Assembly (NCBI GenBank): GCA_012064415.1
Contig: SSNU01000080.1
Location: 1 to 64,000 of the forward strand
Length of the DNA stretch: 64,000 nucleotides
Direction of reading: 5' to 3'
DNA from: Gyrodactylus bullatarudis
Taxonomy: Eukaryota > Platyhelminthes > Monogenea > Gyrodactylidea > Gyrodactylidae
A program made the translations under genes and the position numbers. Below the pieces are notes generated by a model that saw only the letters and a program-made list of their open reading frames with translations, had not been told where the DNA came from and searched no databases. Below are positions 47,050 to 59,569 of the stretch, piece by piece (within the stretch, counting starts at the first letter, position 1; each line of letters starts with the position of its first letter).

Positions 47050-48045
47050 TCTATTATATATGTCACCGTAAATATGCTTTCTCATGTAAGTAAGCATACT
47101 TACGTTTTTCGAATATTTCTGTCCCCAGTAAGCACATTTACGGTAAGTATGCTTACTTACGGTTAGTATGCATACTTAATTTTTTTTTAATTTAAGCCCT
47201 CTATAGTTTTATCATAAAATCTTCTAGCATAAATAAGAATCATTGGGCGTTTTGAAAAATATAATTTTTTTATTTATTCAGACAAGAAAGACTCTTATGG
47301 CATCTCGAATTGCATTTTACATTATTTTTCAAACAGCGACATCTATTCGATTGACACTTGCCGGCGCAATTGCATTTAACAAACCCTTGTCCGTCGGACG
47401 AAGATTGGTTTCTGATAGCAGTTCTTAGGGAGAATTCCTTATCTGGTCCAGCATCCGGGGTCAGAACATTATTTGTTATTCTCATCACGTTTCAATATCA
47501 CGCCAATAAGATTTGAATGGTCCAATGGGCCTTTATCAAAGATTTTACACTTACACTTTTTGTATGACTAATAGTCATAAACTATCCCCTATTATCCAAC
47601 TATACGTGACCCATGTTGTAATAAAATGGATAATGTATGTTTTTGATACTTCAGGAGAAATCAAGTGCAATTACTTGAAAAGTTCAAAATGTTTATCTTC
47701 TTTTACAGAAGTTCCAAGTTGACCCTCTAAGTTTCTTCACTTGTTAACATGCTCTCAAAGTGTCCTAAAGTCTCAAGTGTCGAAATTAATATTTTTTAAT
47801 ATTTTTATAAAGTAGGCAATAGTTCCTATTTATGATAAAATTTTTTATCTTCTTCTATAGGAGTTTCAAGTTTACACCCCCATGAGATTATCCATTTTTT
47901 TAACATACTCTAAGAGTGTCAACAAAGTGTCTTATCTATGCTAGAAGATTTTATGATAAAACTATTGAGGGCTTAAATTAAAAAAAAATTAAATATGCAT
48001 GCTAACCGTAAGTATGCTTACTTACGTGAGTAAGCATATTTGTCC
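47050..48045. mobile_element. Inverted-repeat element with KRBA2-like transposon tail
   Basis: The left end TATATATGTCACCGTAAATATG is followed by palindromes AGTAAGCATACTTACG. About 47120-47235 is repeated inverted at 47940-48035 (GGTTAGTATGCATACTTAA; CCCTCTATAGTTTTATCAT; TCTTCTAGCATA). Inside is the KRBA2-like fragment at 47270-47488 and noncoding sequence. Its right end borders a PLE. Confidence 0.75.
47270..47488 (-). pseudogene. C-terminal fragment of KRBA2-like transposon protein
   Basis: A 72-residue frame with the same tail as the copy at 36666-37010: EFSLRTAIRNQSSSDGQGF, then Cys-rich KCNCAGKCQSNRCRC...CNSRCHKSLSC. The catalytic core is absent. The two copies differ at many residues, so they come from different subfamilies. 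Confidence 0.7.
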
Positions 48046-49460
48046 AGATAGACGGTGTAGCAATGGGTTCCCCCTTGGGCCCGATCCTGGCCGAAATATT
48101 CATGGGCAAATTGGAGATAGGCCCTTTAGCGGAGTCGATTGAGAAATCCAAAGTCTACAGGAAATACGTTGATGATATTTTAAACGTTCCGTTATCGTTT
48201 CAAAACAAAGTATTCATCCAGAAAGATGTAATAGCTATGGGTTCACCTCTTATTCCTCTTTTAGCAGACATCTTCCAAGTTTGGTTAGAATTAAATAAAA
48301 TGTCTGAAACAATTCGTTCTTTCACTCATGTGTACATCAGATATGTTGATGGCACTTTTATTTTAATGAAACCTAACGTATCCTCGGATGATTTTTTCTT
48401 AAAGATTAAGTCTGTTCATCCAGATATTAAGTTTACCATGGAAAAATAATCTAATGATATTTTAAGCTTGCTAGATGTGAAACTGATTAGAAGAGAAGAT
48501 GGATCAATTCTCAGAAATATTTATAAGAAGAAGACTGACACCGGGAAGTATCTACATTATGCCAGTTTCAGTCCTATTTCTCATAAAGTTGGCTTAGTAA
48601 TTGGTCTAAGTAAGAGGATAAGAAAGATAGCCCTGAGGAATGTTCTAACAAAATAGAGAACGTGAAGTTAAGTCTGAAGGAAAATGCTTATCCCGGTAAA
48701 TTTGTTGAAAAATTCATGAATGTATCTATGGATAGAAATGAGGTTGTCGAAACAGATGAATTGGAAAAAACATTTTTATGAAGCTCAACTTCAAAGGTGA
48801 TGGGTTCAGTAATGACATTAGAAGAAGGTTAAATGATCTCATCAATCAACATTAAATAACATACAATTGAAAATTGTATTTAAAACTCAGAGATTGTTTA
48901 GTTTGATTCATAAGGATTTTCTGAAGCCAGAGGAGAAAACTCTATTAGTTTACAAATTCCAATGTGATTGTGGAGCCTCATATATAGGTAGAACTATTAG
49001 GAAATTATCTACACGAGCGGAGGATCATCTGAAGAAGGATACTGCGGTAACAAGGCATCTTAACAAGAAGATCATACAGCTTCAATTTCTAATTTTTCCG
49101 TTTTATACAAAAACCCTAATGACGACAGCATAGATGTATGGGTGAAAGAAAAATTTCTTATTAACCTATATAAACCTAATCTATGTGTTCTAAAGAATTA
49201 TTCCTATAATCTTCAATTACCTTGGCCAATATGAGCTTTTTCACTTTTCTCTCCACTGTTGCTATTTATTGGAGAGTTTTGGTGTTTTTTTTAACTTGCA
49301 TTTTATTCTTATTTTCTTTGACTTTTACTATTTCTTTCATGAGTTATAAAATATTATCTTTAATGAACTTTTAACTAATATCATTTTTGAAGAATTACCA
49401 CTGATGATGCTTCAAGAAATGTACATTTTGTTTTAATATATCTTCTTTTAATTTTCTAAA
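48046..49460 (+). mobile_element. Penelope-like element, chimeric, with GIY-YIG remnant
   Basis: Broken frames at 48063-48449, 48468-48656 and 48867-49133 encode a PLE reverse transcriptase and endonuclease. The first frame holds two successive copies of the same RT region from different lineages: VAMGSPLGPILAEIF...YRKYVDDIL, then VIAMGSPLIPLLADIF...YIRYVDGTF. The second catalytic box reads YVDG, so it is inactive. Next come LLDVKLIRREDGSI, HKVGLV and then the GIY-YIG motif (YKFQCDCGASYIGRTIRKLS) with stops between. The 3' tail (49087-49460) matches 1-370. Confidence 0.85.
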
Positions 49461-49469
49461 TAAATGACG

Positions 49470-50745
49470 AAACATCTAGTGAAAACATTCTATCATTCTT
49501 TGCGTTAACCTCCTTGATTGCCTCCACGAATTCAAATGAATCTCTCAAGGAGTGTTTACACACTCTCTTTTGAATTGGACTAATCACTTTCGCCAACCAT
49601 TTAGCAATATTACTAGTGGGGGATTGACACATGTCTAATATTGGTCTAAATTATAGCGAGGATTCATCTTCTTCAGATTTCAGCTTATGGATTTTTGGAA
49701 GTCCGTACAACTTGTTAAACGTTGAGTTTTTAATTCTCATTTCATCAAACATCTTGCTATCTATAATACCTTTGGACTTCGAAATCTTCAGCAGTTTTTT
49801 ATCTTCCACTACTTTTGGATTATAATTCCAAGATTTGATTTTCGTTTTCTTAAATTTGGATGTCTCCGATAATAGTTTAGACATTCCTTTAATGTACGTG
49901 CTTCTTTTTATTAAAGCCCAACCATTCCCTTTGTCCAACCTTGATAATATGTTGTTTTCATTCCTTTTAAGTCTATTGATCGAGGTCCAATGCCTTCTTT
50001 GAAAGCACGGGAATTCAACCTTTTTTGTTTTGTATTCTTGACAAAGTGACGCAAGATTTAATTGTAGGCTGTCAAATTCATCCTGAATTGTAGGTACAAG
50101 TTTTTTGGTTCCGTCTAGGAATCTTTCAAATCCTACATTTATTTCTATTTCATTTTGTTCTTCTTCGTGAGGTATGCACATATTAGGACCCAATGACAAT
50201 ACTTCCATGTCGGTCTGGGTTAACTGTAAGTCCGTGAAATTGTACACACTCTTGTTAAACCTTGTGATAGTTAGCTTGTCGAAATCAACAGCCTCAACCC
50301 CTTTGACGTATTTCTTGTAGTCATCTATTACCTTGAATATTTGTTTCAATGATTCTCAGATACTACTGTTTAATAGTGAGTCCACTGGTTCATTGTTTTA
50401 CATATTCTTGTACAGCCAGGTTAGAATGTCATCTTTGGTTCTTTGGTGAATTAAGGCTTCATTATTACAATTTTTTATCCAATTCAAGGCAATGGAGCTG
50501 GCGACTTCCAATGAATGCCCACAATTTGAAGTTGCAACTTTCTTCCACAGATGAAGCGGGAATAGGCTTGTCTCCACACACTCAGTATAGAATGTGCATA
50601 ACTCTGTATTATGTGTGTATTTTCCATTGGCTGTAAGAAAGGCCTCGACCTTCTTGTTGTTTCGAGAGCATAAATCCGAGTTAAATTTTCTTTCTACCAG
50701 ATGAACTGCAATTTCATCTTTTACTTTGGCTATGCTGTCTACCAT
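49470..50745 (-). mobile_element. Penelope-like element, N-terminal half
   Basis: Minus-strand frames 50745-50398 and 50349-49651, then decayed sequence to about 49480, encode the part of a PLE upstream of the RT palm: a helical region, FPCFQRRHWTSINRLKRNEN, the conserved DKGNGWALIKRSTY, NKLYGLPKIHK, and after a frameshift RPILDMCQSPTSNIAKWL. It stops where the other PLE's tail ends, so two PLE pieces abut in opposite orientation. The first frame may be a shifted part of the same protein. Confidence 0.8.
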
Positions 50746-51599
50746 TTTTCAAATGAAAGGCGATGCCCAAATTTTTAAGAGATAAGCGCGATATTTCAGA
50801 CATACTCCATATTACTTAATGTACTCCTCCTTCTTTCGCACAAGATTTCAAATTAACTTCTCTCAGTTTAAAGATAAAAACATTGCCAACATATGTTCAT
50901 ATTTAATATCATTTGTACCAGATAATCACAATATGCTTAGTAATTATTAAATTAATAATAAAATAATTACTAATTATTTCATATAAAAATCTAGTATATA
51001 AAAATTTTTTATTAAAAATTATATAATAATTTACTTAATTTCTAATTTCAGATAATAAATGAGTGATGATGTTCAGACAGACATTTCTTGATGCCTAATG
51101 TTATATTCTATTATAAACTAAAACATGATGTTTATTATTGGATTATTCTGTAAATATATTTATTATAAATAAATATTATTTAAATAATAATAATAAATTA
51201 TTATTAATAATATAAAATGCTGCAAATGAAATTTATCTACTATTGAAAAACGTGATTTAACAGATAATTTTACGAATTTCATTCAAAAAAAATTTTAACA
51301 AGAGGTTGAATTAGCCCTCGTTTCACATAGTAACGGTAGCCACTCAATTTTAAAAAATTATCGATATTATACAGATATTGAAAAAAAAATTTTATTGATA
51401 CAAAACCCTAATATAAATTATATTATATAATTTAATTCAAAGTTTGACTCAAACAAAACAAAACAATTTTCCATCATAACATAATTTAAGTTTTGTTTTT
51501 AGTTTGTTCCGCTGACTGCTAATTTGAATTTTACTAACATTTCAAGACTTGAATTTCAGTTCTAAAACTATAGATTTTATGCATTACACATGATTCAAT
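50746..51599. other. Upstream of OSER1-like gene
   Basis: Extremely AT-rich sequence with no gene. It probably includes the promoter and 5' UTR of the OSER1-like gene. Confidence 0.4.
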
Positions 51600-54500
51600 A
51601 TGAAAAGTAAAAGATCAAAAACTAAAGACTTGGTTGATTCTCTACAACACCTAAGCATGTTAGTACATAAAATAAATATTTGGAAATCATTTTAATATTT
51701 ATATTTGTAGTAAGCCTAACAATCGACGCCAAAACCGAGAGAAAAATTCCAATTTTGTTCTATCTGTCCTACTATCAACATCTCAAGATAGTAAAAGACT
51801 ATATAGACCCTGTTTTTCAGATGACATGATGAAAATATTTAGCATTGAAAATGGATCTCATTTATGCGACCGGTTATATAACAAAGATAATCTTGATCTC
51901 AGTCTACATATGAATAAATCATATAAAGGAGAATCAATTTATAAGACATACAATAACGATCAATACTATAGTTCTGCTGGTGTTCTCCATACTTGTAAGA
52001 AACCAGAAACATCTTTGAAGACTGAACATAATGAACAACTAATAGGATTATTTCACCGGAGATATCATTCATCAGTTTTTAATGATCAAAACGAAAGTTT
52101 TTCCACATACCGTAGTTTTTCCTGTTTCACATCAAATTCATCTTTGTTAAAACCAAATCAGAATGAAATTGTTCGAAGAAAAGTTTATCGACTATCCTCG
52201 ATCGATTTCGAGCGTCTACGTAGAGTAGCTAATATTCGTCCAATTCAAGATTTATTCATCCCAAATAATTTCGAACAAAATTTTAATTTTGAGAAGTCGA
52301 TAAAGTCTTTTAAAATAAAAGCTCCAAATGATTTATGTGACTTTAGCCAATTAATAAATAAAAGTCAAAAGGTTATACATACTAAAGATAATGAGTCAAT
52401 AAACTTGAGCGAGAAAAGTGGATCCTGGAGAACTCGGCGCTGTTCTGACCCTCAACATTGGCAAAGTAATTTTATGAATAGATTAACAAAAACATCAGAA
52501 GATAAATTTTGTAATCCACAGTGAGTTATTTATTCATTCATATAATCACTAAAGTAATAGCAGATTATTATCCTTTCACTATAAGAACTATGAAAAATAT
52601 GAATATAATATAAACATCAAAAGTTTTATTCCCAATCCAGTGATTCGTATTAATTGCTTTTTTCACTAAATACCTATTTTTGTTATCATAGAATCCTGAA
52701 CAATGTCTAAAAAATTCAATAGGAAGAAACCTTCTTATTAACCAACTATCAGCCTCACCAAGAACCATCGAGCCTCGATGGCATCGAGGGATACTTGTCT
52801 CTTTAGAATAGAGATTTTTATTATCTGAGTATTAAAATAAATGCATAACAATTTTCAAATGATATTCAAAATTTATGAAAATGAGTTTTAGAAGGAAGGC
52901 ACACGTCGATCTTATTGAGTTTGAATCTGGCTTGGAGAAGCTGGATCTTTTTTAGTAAAATCGAGTATCTTTGGACGTTCCTTTTTTTGAAATTTGAGTT
53001 ATCTATGGCTCAGTGTAGGAGTTGTGACAATTAGGGAGGTTGGAACTATCCTTATCCAGATAGGAGGAAGAGAAGAAATTGTTTGTAACCGCGAGGACCA
53101 TAACATGACGTGAGAAATCTGTATTTAATTAATTTTATCTTTCGTGTGGATTCAATGGTGATGATGAGACCTCTGCCAGTATTTATCCTACAGTAGTTCT
53201 AGTCAAACCTCTAATGACTAAATCAGCAAAAAAATTACATTAGATTTCACGCATATTTATTTTTCTTCCTCTAAACCGCTGTTTGTAATCCCTCAAAGTA
53301 CAATAAAAATTATCATTAACCTACTTAAAAGTAAGTAAGAATATGAAAGAAATAGAAATAAATTTGATTCAAGCACATCTTGTAGTCATATCCCTTGATT
53401 GATACTATTTTCGATTGAGTGATGGGCACAGGGGGCAATTACTTGATTCGTTAATAACTCCAAATACCCAAAATAACTCGTTTATCTCCTGTGTTTCTTG
53501 AAAATATTTCTTCTCAAAAAAGTGAGATCCAACTAAACCTAAATAATATTTTTACTAATTATTAGGGCAGTAACTCAGAGGGCATATTTCTCAGAAAAAT
53601 TAGCAAAAATTTTCTTGGTATAAAAGTATCAAATTTATTCAACTTCTATTTGCATACATTCATAGAATATTATTTTATTTTCTTGTTTGAAATTCTTATT
53701 TTTTGACTAAAATATTTCATCCTTGAGAAAACTCTTTTCAAAAATTCTTATTATGATTTCTTCCAATAAGAAAGAAGAAGTGATGCCTCAATGATCTACC
53801 TCTTTGTTCTTCAACAGCTCAATTTTTCAAAACGATTTTTCATCATGAGCATTTTCAATCAATCAAGAACAATCGTCATGTCCACACCATAATTTAGCTA
53901 AATGGTTGATAGATATTTTAAAACCAATACATGAATACTATGCTAAATATGTTGTTAATCATTAGATGTTAGTTCTTTATTTCCTAATGTTCCAGTAGAA
54001 GAAACACTTACTATTATCAGTTCTTTTGTCGATGAACAGGGTGGTTTTGAAATGCAGAGTAAGGAAATAACAGACCTTATTAGGATTTGTTGTACAAATT
54101 TTCCTTTATCTTTTCAAAACAAAGTGTTTATCCAAAAGGACGGTATAGCTATGGGTTCACCTTTAAGTCCTCTTTTAGCTGATATCTTTTTAGGTTGGTT
54201 AGAACTTAATAAAATGTCTGAAACAATTATTTCTTTCACTGATGTGTACATCAGATATGTTGACGACACTTTTATTTTAATGAAACCGAATGTATCATCA
54301 GATGACTTTTTCTTAAAGATGAATTCTTTTCATCATGTATTAAATTTACTATGGAAAAAGAATCTAATGATTTTCTGAGTTTCTTAGACGTTAAACTAAC
54401 TAGGAAAGAAGATGGTTCAATTCAAAGAAACATTTTCAAGAAAAAGACTGACAATGGTAAATATCTCCAATATGCCAGTTTTAGTCCTATTTCACATAAA

Positions 54501-57349
54501 GTTGGCTTAGTATTGGCCTAGGAAAGAGGATTAGAAGGATAGCAAGTCCAGAGGAAATACCTAAAGAAATAGAGAACATGAAGTCGAGTTTATTGGAAAA
54601 CGGTTATCCTAATAAATTTGTGGACAAATTTATCAACTTTTCAGATGATAGAGATGTCGTTGAAAACACAGATTAGTTGGAGAAGACCAAAAATACAGGG
54701 GATGACAGCATAGATGTATGGGTGAAGGAGAAATTCTTCATAAATCTATACAAACCAAACTTATGTGTTCAAAAAAACTATTCTTATAATCTTCAACTAC
54801 CTTGGCCTATGTGAGCTTATTCCACTGTTGCTACTTATTGGAGAGTTCTGGTGTTTTTTCAGCTTACATTATATTCTTCTTTGACATTTACTATTTCTTT
54901 CGAAATCTGTAAATTATTATTTTGAATGTATATCATTTTTAAAGTATTGCCACTGATGATGCTTTATGAAATTTACATGTGGCCCCAATATATATCTTTT
55001 TTCTATTTTTCCAAAAATGATAAAAATTTTCTAAGATGTTTAGCCAATGAATTAAATTTATAATCACTATAATTTAGAATCTCTGCAATCTGATTGGTTA
55101 TAAATATTCGTTTGAACCATTTTAGAAAATTAGAAAGAAGATTATATTAAAGCCATATGTACATTTCATAAAGCATCATCAGTGGCAATACATTAAAAAT
55201 GATAAAAGTTAAGAATTCATTGAAAATAATAATTTACAAATTATGAAAGAAATAGTGAACGTCAAAGAAAATCAGAATATAATGAGCTAAAAAAACACCA
55301 AAACTCTCCAATAAGTAGCAACAGTGGAGAGAAAAGTGAATAAGCTCACATAGGCCAAGGTAGTTGAAGATTATAAGAATAGTTTTTTTGAACACATAAG
55401 TTTGGTTTGTATAGATTTATGAAGAATTTCTCCTTCACCCAAACGTCTGTCCGCAGTTACATTCAAATTTATAAATCTTCTCTTCAGGTCTCAGTAAATC
55501 TTTGTGAATCAAATTGAACAATCTCTGAGTTTTAAACACAATTTTCAATTATATGTTATTATAATGTTGATCGATGAGACTTGCCAACTTTCTCCTTAAA
55601 TCATTACTAAAAAAATCTTTGAAATTAAGTTTCATGGTCTTTGGTCTTTTGGTCTTTTCCACTTCATCTTTGTTTTCAACGACATCTCTATCGACTGATT
55701 TTCTAGTTAGTTTAACGTCTAAGAAACTCAGAAAATCATTAGATTCTTTTTCCATAGTAAATTTAATACATGATGAAAAGAATTCATCTTTAAGAAAAAG
55801 TCATCTGATGATACATTCGGTTTCATTAAAATAAAAGTGTCGTCAACATATCTGATGTACACATCAGTGAAAGAAATAATTGTTTCAGACATTTTATTAA
55901 GTTCTAACCAACCTAAAAAGATATCAGCTAAAAGAGGACTTAAAGGTGAACCCATAGCGTATAATATCATTTTTTAAATTTATTTTTGATTGTATCTAAG
56001 ATTTTTATTATTTTTTATTATTTTAAGATGTAAATTCAAAAGCCAAAAAGGAATACTCAACTCTTGAACCATGTTATCAGGAGATTTTAAATAAAATTTT
56101 CAGGCTTAATATACCAGTAAAAATACCATTAAATATTTTATTTTGGTTCAAAATTTATTATTTTAAAGATAAGGTATTATTGTAATACATTGTACTTAAT
56201 AATTATAATTACACGGGTAATGGGGGGGTCAGGATATTTTATTCAAACAAGATTTTTCTGGTCCAAAATTTGACGCTGATCAGTGATCACGAATCTGACC
56301 TTAAAATAATGCTAGAGCGCTCACGAGCTGAGATATTGGTCAAAACACAAATTTGATTGCTTAATCAAACAGTTTATCATAACTTATGACTCAAAACTTA
56401 TGAGTCGTAATTATATCTTGAGCATTTTATTTTATTTTTTAATAAAATAATAATTTTAACCAATATTCAGGTTTGTACTATCGGATGGGTCTGTCTTGAA
56501 GGAAAATGATTCAAAACGTCAATTACCCGGTCAAGTGACCACTCAATCTTTTGGAGTTATAAATGTATGTTTCTCAGAAAAAATTCTTCTTTTTAATTGT
56601 GGAATAAATCCTATTATTCAAAGTGCTACGGAAGTAGGTACAAATAAAATTAACATAACTTGATAATCAATGAAATTTTGATAAAACAAAATCCCTCGAT
56701 AAAAAAACCTTTAACATATTCTTAATGAAAAAATTGAGATGTTTTAAAGATCCTAGATTCCTAGCCCCATATTTGATCACTGGTACTTGAAAAAAGATAC
56801 TGAAATTCATCACATTAGCAGTGAAGCATTAAAATACACTGGTACAAAAAACCAAAATATTCCTGTTCTCAGAACCACTAACATCTCTTCTCTTTTTTGT
56901 CTTTAAATCTGATACCAAATCTATAACCAATCAGAGGTTTCTACTTGAAGATGCCATCAATTATTATTATAAACATAAACTATCATTTATAAATAATTAT
57001 TCATCTGTACATTTGGTCATGTATCACTGAAACTCACTTGCCTTCTGAATCATCAAAATGAGTTCTTTCAAAATGAGATATAGGCAGGAAATTAGGTTTT
57101 TTTTCGCAATCATCATTTTCTTTAAATTAATTTTTTAAATATTTTGTCATTGTTTTCAAGTCGGATGAGAAGGATACAAGCAATTCGATAAAAATTCAAT
57201 CAGATGCTTTTTCGATTCAAGACAAATTATCAAATACCAAGGTGAACGACAATACTGATGTTACTGTAAATGAACTAGCTTCATATATGGAGCATTCTTT
57301 ATATTTTCCAGGACAACTGAGTGAAATGGCTCAACGAATGTATTTGTAA
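51600..57349 (+). CDS. OSER1: OSER1-like (oxidative stress-responsive serine-rich) protein
   Basis: Four exons: 51600-51658, 51711-52520, 56471-56564 and 57161-57349; 383 residues, all phases matching. The protein starts MKSKRSKTKD and is Ser-rich and low-complexity. Near the end of exon 2 it has a basic SWRTRRCSDPQHWQ patch, exon 3 begins FVLSDGSVLK, and it ends in a conserved module: DVTVNELASYMEHSLYFP followed by LSEMAQRMYL. This matches the pattern of the OSER1 C-terminus (DVT..(D/E)L..YME..LY.P..(M/L)S.MA..MY). OSER1 is a small, mostly disordered protein induced by oxidative stress and linked to FOXO; its biochemistry is unclear. Vertebrate OSER1 is about 290 residues, so this one is longer. 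Intron 3 is 3.95 kb because of inserted PLEs. The call rests mainly on the last 30 residues. Confidence 0.72.
53870..55015 (+). mobile_element. Penelope-like element in OSER1-like intron
   Basis: Sequence with frames 53870-53950 (HNLAKWLIDILKPI), 54052-54378 (FQNKVFIQKDGIAMGSPLSPLLADIF; YIRYVDDTFIL) and 54378-54660 (FLSFLDVKLTRKEDGSI) encodes a PLE RT with an intact YVDD box but frameshifts. The GIY-YIG part is missing: sequence jumps from about 54685 to the 3' tail (54700-55015). Confidence 0.85.
55125..55975 (-). mobile_element. Penelope-like element, inverted partner copy
   Basis: Minus-strand copy almost identical in its RT part to the plus copy (80 residues identical around GSPLSPLLADIF and YVDDTFIL). 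It then contains a shortened middle, a few residues of the endonuclease region, and the 3' tail (55440-55125). It ends abruptly at 55975 just upstream of the QKDGIAMGS motif. With the plus copy it forms a tail-to-tail pair about 110 bp apart. Confidence 0.85.
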
Positions 57350-57834
57350 TAATGAAATATACATAGTCGTTGATTCACTTTTGGTATTTATTCATTCATG
57401 CCAGTTTAACAATTAATTACTTAACATTTTTATTTAAATCTGTGATATGCATTCTCTATCATTATAATTATCATTCTAACAGCAGTATTGTTAATAAAAA
57501 AATTATTGAAACCTTTGAAAAAAGTAGTTAATCTTCTTTATTCTTAAGAATTCATTTAAAAAATTTCGAATTAGCAATACATATGTCACTTACAAGTAGA
57601 GTTGATTTTTTTGTAACCCTTTGAGTACCGATCAGACGTATACGACCTCAATTTAAAACCGAAATAACTTGTTTACGTTTACAGATTAGATTCATGAAGT
57701 TGGTCTATTCAGGATTATAATGCAAAATTATCTAAAAGAATTTTATGAGTATCTGGGATGATGATTAGGCTAGTAACTAAACTAAAATGTTGATATCTTT
57801 GGATCAAAATAAAATTCATAATATATATTTTAGA

Positions 57835-58152
57835 AAATTGAAAAAAGATATATTAAAACCAAATGTACATTTCTTGAAGCATCATCAGTGGTAATTCTTC
57901 AAAAATGATATAAGTTAAGAATTCATTCAAGATAATATTTTACAAATCATGAAAGAAATAGTAAAGTCAAAGAAAATAATAATAAAATGCAAGCTGAAAA
58001 AACACCAAAACTCTCCAATAAATAGCAACAGTGGAGAGAAAAGTGAAAAAGCTCACATAGGCCAAGGGAGTTGAAGATTATAGGAATAATTCTTTAGAAC
58101 ACATAGATTAGGTTTATATAGGTTAGTAAGAAATTTCTCTTTCACCCATACA
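57835..58152 (-). mobile_element. Penelope-like element, 3' tail
   Basis: Minus-strand copy of the tail seen at 49120-49450. It is cut at the codons for DVWVKE (TTCACCCATAC) exactly where the inverted-repeat element at 58153 begins. Confidence 0.85.
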
Positions 58153-59169
58153 TAATATATATGTTGCAATCATTTTATAGAACTCGATAGTTATATATAA
58201 TCTTCGCCGATTATGTATAATAATCAAGCCTCTGATCATTATATATAATTCTTATCTTGAATGAAGAGAAACTCTAACGATTATATATAACTCTCGTCTG
58301 ATAAAAAGTCAGGGGTTCTACATACATGTTAACCCAAAAGACAAATGAGGTATGGTGTACCTATTCTTATTATGAAGAACTACAGGTATAAGCTCCGATT
58401 CATTCTTTTTAAATAGAATAGTGCCTATCTTTTATACTCTTTATACTCAATATTGTACACTAACCAAGTACTCGCACATCTCCTAATACTATGGTTTGAC
58501 AATGTCTGTAACATGTTCTCTTTCTAAAGCTATTTTATATTTCTTGAGTGTTGAGCTAACGATCTAGATTCCGGAAAAATCTTGATCAAATTCAATTTCT
58601 TGATGAAAAATTCGAGAATTCATACTGTTTTTCTTTATTTAAAAAAATCAGTCTGGCAAGCTCTCTAAAATTTTGAATAATCTTATCTTCTTTGTCCAGA
58701 AATACCAAAATTTCCACAGAAATCTTTAAAAAATTTGAGCAATTATTTTATTAAGCATCAATTTAGAAAATCCACACAATGTCATATCGATCGACACAAA
58801 TTTAAAGTTAAATCCATTCGGTAAAAAGTTAAAAGGAAACATATACAGGTTTGGAATTTTTATTTTTTCCAATCTCATAATATATAAGGAATTTTTCAGA
58901 TCTGGAAAAAAAAAAAAAAAAATCAATTTATCTCTCCCAATTACCTTAATTTTGAATTTTTCATGACTCTGTGTATGATAGGCATAATATATTTGTTACT
59001 ACCCCAGACTTATCAGACGAGAGTTATATAAAATCGTCAGAGTTTTTCTTCATTCAAGATAAGAATTATATATAATGATCAGAGGCTTGATTATAATAAT
59101 TATTATACATAATCGGCGAAGATTATATATAACTATCGAGTTCTATAAATTGATTGCAACATATATATT
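58153..59169. mobile_element. Inverted-repeat element, non-autonomous
   Basis: The terminal inverted repeats are about 165 bp: 58153-58318 and 58985-59169. The ends are ATATATATGTTGCAATCA and TGATTGCAACATATATAT-like. Each arm contains several palindromic units of the GATTATATATAATC type, for example GATAGTTATATATAATC, GATTATGTATAATAATC and GATCATTATATATAATTC. The centre codes for nothing; it has a run of 16 A at about 58906. The frame 58726-58926 is an artefact of that run. Confidence 0.85.
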
Positions 59170-59569
59170 TCATATTTTATGAAGCTACTTGAAAGTAGTA
59201 TTATTATACAATAATTTTTACATATTTGAATAGAACTTTTTCTGATCTTTCCATCTGTGTAGCTTTCACTGCAAATTGAATTTTCCTAGCAAAGATTTTA
59301 ATTTATCATCAATTCTTTTCTCAACTCTGCATATCCAACCATTGTTATTTTAGCGAGTCAATCCTTTCTACATTATGCTTCATTATTTATTTCAGAGGCG
59401 TCAAATATTTACGGTTATTCAATGTGTTACGCTTTTTATTTTTTCTCAGCTTTTTAATACTGAGATTTCATGATGTGTATTCGTTCAATATATGGAGTCT
59501 ACAGATATTAAGATCCAGTATTCTGACAATTCATTAAATTAATTATTAATCAATTTGTTTTTGTAAAAT

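Noticed and set aside
58726..58926. Frame beginning MIFFFFFP
   Set aside because: Starts in a run of A and sits in the noncoding centre of an inverted-repeat element.
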